Below are positions 1-5,039 of a stretch of 7,848 nucleotides of DNA, piece after piece. A model generated the notes under the pieces. The model searched no databases and was not told the DNA's origin. It saw nothing but the letters and a program-made list of their open reading frames with translations. The stretch's first letter is position 1. Every line of letters starts with the position of its first letter. The position numbers were made by a program, and so were the translations under genes. The stretch covers positions 1 to 7,848 of the forward strand of contig JABFSV010000038.1 in NCBI GenBank assembly GCA_013140405.1, in the 5' to 3' direction. The stretch comes from Methyloglobulus sp. Lineage in GTDB: Bacteria; Pseudomonadota; Gammaproteobacteria; Methylococcales; Methylomonadaceae.

Positions 1-434
1 ATATTTTGGAAACCGTATTGTCGATAAAATCCTGAAATAGGGTTATCAAGCGCATCAACGAATAATCCAACAACGCCAGCATCTTGATGAATTCGCCGCA
101 CTCGTGTAATGGCATCGACCAACAATAATTCACCTAAGCCTTTTTTCTGATAACGCAAATCTACCGCCAATCGACCTAATCTTACACCGGGTATTCGCTG
201 CGGTAGTTTCTTTTGATAAACGTCGGGTAGAGAACGCCTATCGATTTCAGCTAGAGTTAATGCATAAAAACCGCAAATGCCAGCGGGTTCATCTTCTTGT
301 ATGGCAACAAAGGTTTTTGATAAGCCCTTATCCTGATGTTGCCGTGCAACTTGCTGTAGCCAGTTGTTTAATTCTGCCCGTCCACAGTCGAAACTTTGCC
401 GGTTATGGTTGCCAGTTAAAGGAAGAATCTGCAT
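1..434 (-). CDS. GNAT-family acetyltransferase toxin (TacT-like), partial at the 3' end
   Basis: Reading leftwards from the ATG at 434 gives 144 codons with no stop before the window edge, so the C-terminus is missing, by roughly 20 residues if it has the usual family length. The N-terminus carries the FDCG motif (residues 15-18) followed by LNNWL, which is characteristic of GNAT toxins paired with DUF1778 antitoxins. The acetyl-CoA pyrophosphate-binding loop is seen as QKKGLG at 96-101, and the catalytic tyrosine is probably Y137 in GFYRQYGF. Characterised relatives (TacT) acetylate the amino group of charged tRNAs and stop translation; that is family knowledge, not proof for this protein. 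The start lies 32 nt inside the upstream antitoxin gene in another frame, so the two are surely co-transcribed and probably coupled. The ATG at 434 is the only well-placed start I see before FDCG. Confidence 0.88.
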   Translation of the reverse strand, partial: MQILPLTGNHNRQSFDCGRAELNNWLQQVARQHQDKGLSKTFVAIQEDEPAGICGFYALTLAEIDRRSLPDVYQKKLPQRIPGVRLGRLAVDLRYQKKGLGELLLVDAITRVRRIHQDAGVVGLFVDALDNPISGFYRQYGFQN

Positions 435-714
435 CGTTGATCTTGGCTTGTTGATAACGATCCATCGCTGCTTTCAATTTTGCGTTAGGCGCAGGTGGGT
501 TTTCAAGTAGATTGAGCATCCAATCCCAATCACGCGCTGACATGCGAATAACTTGTTCACGTTCAATAACGGCCTGCGCTTCTTTAAGCGCCGATTGCAC
601 CAGGAATTGATTGATCGTCGCGCCACTCAATTGAGCGGCTTTGCAAAGCGTTTCGTAAACATCGTGTGGGACGCGAGCGCCAATGCGATCTTGTTTGGCA
701 GTATTGGTTTCCAT
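403..714 (-). CDS. DUF1778 ribbon-helix-helix antitoxin (TacA-like)
   Basis: This 103-residue protein matches the DUF1778 antitoxin pattern. It has a short N-terminal beta strand KQDRIGARVP (7-16), then two helices holding AAQLSGATINQFLVQSAL (26-43), the ribbon-helix-helix DNA-binding fold. A C-terminal arm with NPP at 72-74 followed by helix is the part that normally wraps and neutralises the GNAT toxin. The downstream GNAT gene overlaps it by 32 nt, the usual antitoxin-first order of TacA/TacT and AtaR/AtaT-type modules. The ATG at 714 is supported by an AGGAG six bases upstream. Autorepression by the toxin-antitoxin complex is typical, and an inverted repeat at 743-757 is a plausible operator. 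The pair lies directly behind the pigment operon but has its own upstream region, so I see no reason to count it as part of pigment synthesis. Confidence 0.9.
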   Translation of the reverse strand: METNTAKQDRIGARVPHDVYETLCKAAQLSGATINQFLVQSALKEAQAVIEREQVIRMSARDWDWMLNLLENPPAPNAKLKAAMDRYQQAKINDADSSFNWQP

Positions 715-720
715 GCTGAT

Positions 721-725
721 CTCCT
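721..725 (-). promoter_or_regulatory. ribosome binding site of the antitoxin gene
   Basis: On the minus strand AGGAG is followed by a 6-nt spacer and then the ATG at 714. This is one of only two near-consensus Shine-Dalgarno sites in the window and fixes the antitoxin start. Confidence 0.8.
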
Positions 726-742
726 TTTAGTGGGAATGTATT

Positions 743-757
743 CATAGCTTAGCTATG
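743..757. promoter_or_regulatory. perfect 15-nt inverted repeat, candidate operator of the toxin-antitoxin module
   Basis: The sequence CATAGCT-T-AGCTATG has two 7-nt arms around one central base. It lies 29 bases upstream of the antitoxin ATG. A second symmetric element, TGGCGCCA (756-763), abuts it, and its TGGCG half is repeated inverted as CGCCA at 770-774. Ribbon-helix-helix antitoxins bind short inverted repeats in their own promoters, so an operator role fits. The minus-strand TATGAA at 746-741 could be a -10 element inside the palindrome, but I find no convincing -35 hexamer at the right spacing. The function is inferred from position and symmetry only. Confidence 0.45.
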
Positions 758-793
758 GCGCCAAAATGACGCCACTTGTTAGAAGCTAATCAA

Positions 794-821
794 GTAGAGA
801 CGCAAAATTTTGCGTCTCTAC
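794..821. repeat. 28-nt perfect palindrome, copy 1
   Basis: Each half is the 14-mer GTAGAGACGCAAAA and its exact reverse complement, so the transcript can fold into a hairpin on either strand. Two more copies lie at 5056-5083 and 7347-7374. This copy starts 8 bases beyond the thioesterase stop codon. It could protect the 3' end of the operon message or help end transcription, but it is not followed by a U-tract on the minus strand, so a standard intrinsic terminator is not supported. It looks like a dispersed non-autonomous repeat (REP or MITE-like family). Confidence 0.85.
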
Positions 822-829
822 AGGTGTCA

Positions 830-1246
830 CTAAACTTTCAAACCCAGTTTTTCAAATAAAATTCTGGGCGATTCAAAACACATAGTCATCGTTTGCATAT
901 CAACGGCGACTTGTATGCTATGGCCTTTGACTAGTCGAGACCCCGTGGCCTTATCCGTTATTTGATAGTCGATTTTCAAGCGGTTTTCCCACTCGACAAT
1001 GGCGGCGTTGACGGTGATTTTCTGGCCGAATACGGCCGGTTTCACATAACGCACTCTGAGGTCAATAATCGGCCAAGCATAACCGGAAGCACGCATTTGC
1101 GGATAGTTGTAATCGATTTGTTCCAGCACGGCGCAACGGGCGATTTCAAAATATTTAGCATAATGTCCGTGCCAGACGATCTCCATGACATCAACGTCAT
1201 GGAAGGGTATTTCAATATCGATTGACGCTTGATGATGCTTAGTCAT
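830..1246 (-). CDS. 4HBT-type hotdog thioesterase of the aryl polyene cluster
   Basis: The 138-residue product has the length and pattern of a single hotdog-fold acyl thioesterase. The N-terminal motif HDVDVMEIVWHGHYAKYFE (16-34) aligns with the 4-hydroxybenzoyl-CoA thioesterase active-site region. D19 sits where that family has its catalytic aspartate, and HGHYAKYFE begins the long hotdog helix. APE clusters normally encode such a thioesterase (ApeK-type by position), thought to release or edit acyl chains held on the carrier proteins; the exact substrate here is unknown. The ATG at 1246 overlaps the end of the ammonia-lyase gene by 8 nt (ATGACTAA), which indicates translational coupling. 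It is the last gene of the cluster in this window, and the stop is followed almost at once by a 28-nt palindrome. There is no signal peptide, so the protein is cytoplasmic. Confidence 0.88.
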   Translation of the reverse strand: MTKHHQASIDIEIPFHDVDVMEIVWHGHYAKYFEIARCAVLEQIDYNYPQMRASGYAWPIIDLRVRYVKPAVFGQKITVNAAIVEWENRLKIDYQITDKATGSRLVKGHSIQVAVDMQTMTMCFESPRILFEKLGLKV

Positions 1247-2771
1247 AAAGCTGCCAATCTTGATTTCGTATTAATACCAGACAGTTTCGTAGTTCTTGTT
1301 CTAAGGCACGATCCGTATTTAAGAATGGACTAAACTCACGCACAAACTGAACTGTGGCTTTCAATGCAGGGTTTAAAGTTTCCCAATTTCCTCTTAATTC
1401 AACACCTTGTACCGCAGCCAATAATACTGCAGCAGCTACCTGTTCAGTCAACTCCAGTATGCGTATGCAATCTCTCGCTGCAATTGTCCCCATGCTCACC
1501 TTATCCTGATTATGGCATTCGGTAGAACGGGAAAATACACTGGCGGGCATGGTCAGCTTCAAGGCTTCGGCAGTCCAGGCGGAAACCGCGATTTGTAAGG
1601 CTTTAAAGCCGTGATTGACGAATCTATCTTCCCCCGTAGCTCCGGACAAATTTGCCGGTAAGCCGTGATTGAATTTTGGATCCATCAACTGCGCCATTTG
1701 CCTATCCATTAAGTCGGCGAGATTTGCGACTGCGGTTTTCAGGCTATCCATTGCAAAGGCAATATGGCCGCCATAGAAATGGCCGCCATGCAAAACCTGT
1801 TCTTCTTCGGCATCAATAATGGGATTGTCGTTGGCGCTGTTCAGCTCGTTTTCGATAAATTGCCTGAGCCAAGGCAGGGAATCTTCGAGGACGCCAATGA
1901 TATGCGGCGCACAACGTAGCGAATAACGATCTTGCAGACGGGTGTCGTCCTGCGGAATATTTCCGGTAACGGACAAATCCGCACGAAGTCTTGTAGCAAC
2001 TAGGTTTTGTCCGGGGTGAGGTTTGACTGAAAACAGTCTTTCACCAAAATGACTGGCATTACCTTTTAAGGCAATCGAAATCAGACTGGTAATTCTTGTA
2101 GATAGTTGCGACAGATATTCGGCACGACGATAAGCAAGGCAAGCGACGCCCGTCATTGCTGCGGTACCGTTCATAATCGCCAAACCTTCTTTAGGTTTTA
2201 AGGTCAGCGGTTCAATATTTAATTTTTTGAATAGCGTTTGGGTAATGTGGCGTTCGCCTTGATATAGAGCTTCCCGTTCACCTGACAGTACTGCTGCTAA
2301 ATATGATAATGGCGTTAAATCGCCGCTGGCGCCTACCGATCCTTCTTGCGGAATTAGCGGGAGAATATCCTGTGTTAATAAGTTTGTTAGTTGTTCCAGC
2401 AATCGATAACGAACGCCCGAAAATCCTCGTGCTAGACTGGTTAATCGCGTAGCCAGAATCGCCCGTGTTTGTTCTGCATCAAAATAGTTGCCCAATCCGC
2501 AACCGTGGAAGGTGTATAAATTTTTAGACAAGCTATCAACTAGGTCTAACGGGACGGGTACGGAACAAGAATCCCCGAAGCCCGTCGTTACGCCATAGAC
2601 ATAGCCTTGTTCTTTCAATAAGGTATCGACAAATAAGGCGCCTTTATCGATTCGCTCGACAAAGTCGGCTTGGGTGCTGAGTTCAATCTGTACTTGTTGA
2701 TTCGCTATGCGGCAAATGTCTTCGATAGTGATTGGCTTGCCATCGAAAACGACGGTATTATTTTTATTCAT
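1239..2771 (-). CDS. MIO-type aromatic amino acid ammonia-lyase (HAL/PAL/TAL family)
   Basis: The 510-residue product removes ammonia from an aromatic amino acid to give an arylacrylate. The self-formed MIO cofactor triad Ala-Ser-Gly is at 148-150 within GSVGASGDLTPLSY. Other family marks are the catalytic Tyr59 in YGVTTGFG, MNGTA around N201, the QDRYSLR block at 280-286, NSANDNP at 311-317, and STECHNQDKVSMG towards the C-terminus. The substrate-selectivity pair reads F88-H89, which is neither the Ser-His of typical histidine lyases nor the His-Leu of Rhodobacter tyrosine lyase, so the substrate is open. Its place in an APE operon points to a starter-unit role, probably on tyrosine or phenylalanine, rather than histidine breakdown. 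No hut genes are adjacent. I chose the ATG at 2771 because it overlaps the preceding stop as ATGAATAA, mirroring the next junction; an in-frame ATG at 2786 would add five residues. Confidence 0.9.
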   Translation of the reverse strand: MNKNNTVVFDGKPITIEDICRIANQQVQIELSTQADFVERIDKGALFVDTLLKEQGYVYGVTTGFGDSCSVPVPLDLVDSLSKNLYTFHGCGLGNYFDAEQTRAILATRLTSLARGFSGVRYRLLEQLTNLLTQDILPLIPQEGSVGASGDLTPLSYLAAVLSGEREALYQGERHITQTLFKKLNIEPLTLKPKEGLAIMNGTAAMTGVACLAYRRAEYLSQLSTRITSLISIALKGNASHFGERLFSVKPHPGQNLVATRLRADLSVTGNIPQDDTRLQDRYSLRCAPHIIGVLEDSLPWLRQFIENELNSANDNPIIDAEEEQVLHGGHFYGGHIAFAMDSLKTAVANLADLMDRQMAQLMDPKFNHGLPANLSGATGEDRFVNHGFKALQIAVSAWTAEALKLTMPASVFSRSTECHNQDKVSMGTIAARDCIRILELTEQVAAAVLLAAVQGVELRGNWETLNPALKATVQFVREFSPFLNTDRALEQELRNCLVLIRNQDWQLYD

Positions 2772-3702
2772 CGTTGTGGGCAACATGCCAAAAATCGAAA
2801 AAATTGAACCATTGTAACGGCTCTTTTAGACAATAAGATTGCAAGCGCTCTGCATAGCGTTGCGCGAGTTTCTGCATCGACTCGTCACGATTTTTTCTTT
2901 GAAAGCTGACTTGCTCGCAGAAAGGCTCAATGTAAATCACGAATTTATCCTGTTGCTTTAGGCAGAGCAGGGTATAGACAGGGCATTTTAATAATCCAGC
3001 CAGTATGAAAGGGCCTTGAGGGAACATTGCGTCGGAACCTAGGAAGTTGACCTTGCTAACCCGCTGTTTATTATTCACAGGTGTTCTATCCGCCGCCATA
3101 ACGACTAATTCGCCAGCTTCTATTTTATCGCTCAACAATTGGGCAGTCGCGGCGGTTATTTCAGTGACTTGTATCAAATTAAAATCGCTTTTGTTATTTG
3201 TCTGGCGTAGCAATGCGTTAAATTTCTGTGCATGCTTGGTGTGGACTAACACATTAATAGGCGGCGTATTATCGAAATCCGCGATTATACGGCAAACTTC
3301 AAGGTTCCCAAGGTGCGCGCCTAATAATAAAACGCCCCGTCCTTTGTCGGTTTGTGCCAATAACTCACTCTTCCCAAAGTACAGCACATCGGACGGAGAG
3401 AGCGTTCCCGACCAAGCCGCGAGCTTGTCAATTATGGCGTTAGCAAAGCAGATAAAATGCCGGTAACTCCAAAGCAAACTGCCGTTTAAGCTTAATGATG
3501 GCGCGAAAATCGCCAACCGATTCAGGTAATCTTGACTTGCGTGCCGTGCTGGCTTGTTCATAAGCCAGTAATAAATGACGACCGGGTACAGGAATACTTG
3601 CAACACTGAACGTCCAAACAAAAGATAGGTGCTTAACAGAAAACGCATGCCCCATATCACGCCGCGTTCTTCCATTTGCGCCCAGTGTATTGAGTTTTTC
3701 AT
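2764..3702 (-). CDS. LpxL/HtrB-like lysophospholipid-type acyltransferase
   Basis: The 312-residue protein has a hydrophobic N-terminal segment (about 20-48) and the HX4E acyltransferase motif as H130-LGNL-E135 within LLLGAHLGNLEVCR. Downstream are MAADRTP (about 202-208) and FPQGPFILAGLLKCPVY (about 227-243), which resemble the lipid A late acyltransferase family, and an aromatic WFNFFDFW block near the C-terminus. It is expected to sit on the inner face of the cytoplasmic membrane and move an acyl chain from carrier protein to a lipid or sugar acceptor. In many APE clusters this activity is fused to a glycosyltransferase; here it is a separate gene overlapping the glycosyltransferase stop by 4 nt (ATGA). 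That overlap is why I prefer the ATG at 3702 to the TTG at 3708. The acceptor and donor are not visible from the sequence. Confidence 0.87.
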   Translation of the reverse strand: MKNSIHWAQMEERGVIWGMRFLLSTYLLFGRSVLQVFLYPVVIYYWLMNKPARHASQDYLNRLAIFAPSLSLNGSLLWSYRHFICFANAIIDKLAAWSGTLSPSDVLYFGKSELLAQTDKGRGVLLLGAHLGNLEVCRIIADFDNTPPINVLVHTKHAQKFNALLRQTNNKSDFNLIQVTEITAATAQLLSDKIEAGELVVMAADRTPVNNKQRVSKVNFLGSDAMFPQGPFILAGLLKCPVYTLLCLKQQDKFVIYIEPFCEQVSFQRKNRDESMQKLAQRYAERLQSYCLKEPLQWFNFFDFWHVAHNDE

Positions 3703-4433
3703 CGCCAATGTCTAAACAATAGTTGCGGGATGCGGATCAACATACCGAAAAATAATCGGGCATGGGTTAACGAAATCATTAGGTTATCCCGCCACAACTT
3801 AAAATGCGACACGCCATCGATTGGATAACGAACTGCCGTCGGCAGATTAACCACATTAACGCCTTGCCAGTACAAGCGCACGACAATATCGATATCGAAA
3901 TCCATGCGTTGGCCGATTGAAGTGTTACTAATTAAGCGGTTCACTGCGGTCAACGGATAGAGCCGAAATCCGCACATACCATCAGCAATAGCAAACGATA
4001 AGGTGTTTATAGCGATCCAAAAATTAGTCACTTGCCGTCCGTACAAGCGATTTTTCGGCACGGATGCATCGAAAATCGGTTGTCCTAAAATCATTGCCTC
4101 AGGATGTTGTTGGCTGGCGGCAAGGAATTCAGGGATGGCGTTAGTATCGTGCTGATCGTCGGAATCAATTTGGATGGCGTAGTTGAATCCTTGCATTATC
4201 GCGGCATTAAAACCGTCGATGACGGCAGCGCCTTTGCCACCATTTTCCTGTCGTGTAATTAAAGTAAGCCAGCTCGATTCTTTATCAGCACAATCAGCTA
4301 ATACTTGAGAACAGGCGACTGTACTGCCGTCATTCACCAAAAAACAAGGCAATTCAAAAGCCTTTAGTTTTTCAATTACGCCGATAATCGCGTTTTCATG
4401 ATTAAAAACAGGGATGATAAGGCAAGTTTTCAT
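3699..4433 (-). CDS. family 2 glycosyltransferase of the aryl polyene cluster
   Basis: The 244-residue product starts with a classic GT-A fold, MKTCLIIPVFNHE. It has VNDGS at 33-37, GGKGAA at 65-70 and the metal/nucleotide-sugar binding DSD at 90-92 (IQIDSDDQHD). DGMCGFRLYP (151-160) and GQRMDFDIDIV (174-184) are the acceptor-side blocks seen in polyprenyl-phosphate and APE glycosyltransferases. A hydrophobic or amphipathic C-terminal stretch (about 218-241) may bind the membrane, but there are no clear multiple spanning helices as in dolichyl-phosphate mannosyltransferase fusions. In APE synthesis this enzyme is thought to add a sugar linking pigment to its lipid anchor. The stop overlaps the acyltransferase start by 4 nt, so the two probably work on one intermediate. 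The ATG at 4433 directly precedes the conserved strand; a TTG at 4451 would add six unconserved residues and is less likely. Confidence 0.88.
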   Translation of the reverse strand: MKTCLIIPVFNHENAIIGVIEKLKAFELPCFLVNDGSTVACSQVLADCADKESSWLTLITRQENGGKGAAVIDGFNAAIMQGFNYAIQIDSDDQHDTNAIPEFLAASQQHPEAMILGQPIFDASVPKNRLYGRQVTNFWIAINTLSFAIADGMCGFRLYPLTAVNRLISNTSIGQRMDFDIDIVVRLYWQGVNVVNLPTAVRYPIDGVSHFKLWRDNLMISLTHARLFFGMLIRIPQLLFRHWR

Positions 4434-4457
4434 TGCGTTGCGCTCAACCAAGCGTAA

Positions 4458-5021
4458 TTAGTCCTGTATCTGCGCGACCTTATCATTTTGAAATTTAACA
4501 ATAAAACGGTTAAACCGAGAACTCCAATAGGTCCATTCATTGCCATCCAATGAGGGTGTTTCCGTGATGGGAGGATAACCGATTGCGGCAATGACGGCAT
4601 TTTTTCTCATGCCTTTACCGACTCTGCCCATATCAATATATTCGCGTTCCAATTTCGAAAACCGGCTTAGATCGACTTTATTTTTTCCAAATAGTTTATT
4701 GAAGGCTTGCCTTACATCGTCGCCGGTATGTTTTTCAACATTTTCGATGCGAAATTTAGTATGCGCAGGCAGTATTTCCAAACGAATATCGCCGCCGCTT
4801 ATTTCTTGTAATTGTACTTGTGTATTAATCGGTACGAGGTTACCTTTGCGATAGTTGGTGGTTAGGTGCCGACCTTTTTCATATTGCAACGTTACTTGCG
4901 TGTAGTAAATATTTCCTGTTTTGATGCCGATGGGTAAGGTCGCTTCACTCATTCTTTTTCCGCACCCGGCAACGGCAAACAAGATAAAAACCATAGTTGC
5001 ACAACGAAAAATGGTATTCAT
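4458..5021 (-). CDS. outer-membrane lipoprotein with BamE/SmpA-like C-terminal domain
   Basis: The 187-residue product begins with a hydrophobic signal ending in the lipobox AVAGC, so Cys20 should be lipidated. The next residues are Gly-Lys, not Asp, which favours transport to the outer membrane. Residues about 35-130 form a strand-rich region I do not recognise (NIYYTQVTLQYEKGRHLTTN and the segments after it). Residues about 136-187 resemble the small BamE/SmpA fold: GMRKNAVIAAIGYP, then NEWTYW, then IVKFQNDKVAQIQD. I infer an envelope role, perhaps in placing or tolerating the pigment in the outer membrane; no function is proven. Unlike its neighbours it is separated by 18 and 24 nt from the flanking genes and has its own AGGAG, as if inserted into the operon. 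The ATG at 5021 is chosen over the GTG at 5027 because the latter overlaps the Shine-Dalgarno sequence. Confidence 0.82.
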   Translation of the reverse strand: MNTIFRCATMVFILFAVAGCGKRMSEATLPIGIKTGNIYYTQVTLQYEKGRHLTTNYRKGNLVPINTQVQLQEISGGDIRLEILPAHTKFRIENVEKHTGDDVRQAFNKLFGKNKVDLSRFSKLEREYIDMGRVGKGMRKNAVIAAIGYPPITETPSLDGNEWTYWSSRFNRFIVKFQNDKVAQIQD

Positions 5022-5026
5022 TATCA

Positions 5027-5031
5027 CTCCT
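5027..5031 (-). promoter_or_regulatory. ribosome binding site of the lipoprotein gene
   Basis: On the minus strand AGGAG is followed by a 5-nt spacer (TGATA) and the ATG at 5021. It decides the start, since the alternative GTG at 5027 begins inside the site. It also shows that this gene can be translated independently of the ligase upstream. Confidence 0.8.
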
Positions 5032-5039
5032 AAAAAATA

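Noticed and set aside
260..747. Short plus-strand open frames over the toxin and antitoxin genes
   Set aside because: They are antisense to two well-supported family members and show no motif of their own.
794..821. Intrinsic transcription terminator of the pigment operon
   Set aside because: The hairpin is strong but no run of T follows it on the minus strand, and equal copies lie inside transcribed coding regions; kept as a repeat only.
1239..2771. Histidine utilisation gene hutH
   Set aside because: The family is right, but the selectivity pair is not Ser-His, no hut genes are nearby, and it is coupled on both sides to pigment genes.
3047..3466. 139-codon open frame on the plus strand
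   Set aside because: It lies fully antisense to the acyltransferase, has no recognisable motif and is rich in residues expected from a shadow frame.
3703..3708. TTG start of the acyltransferase at 3708
   Set aside because: The ATG at 3702 forms a standard ATGA overlap with the glycosyltransferase stop.
4434..4451. TTG start of the glycosyltransferase at 4451
   Set aside because: The ATG at 4433 directly precedes the conserved first strand, and the extra residues show no family pattern.
4591..4854. 87-codon plus-strand frame opposite the lipoprotein gene
   Set aside because: The minus-strand gene has a lipobox, a strong ribosome binding site and a recognisable C-terminal domain; the opposite frame has none.
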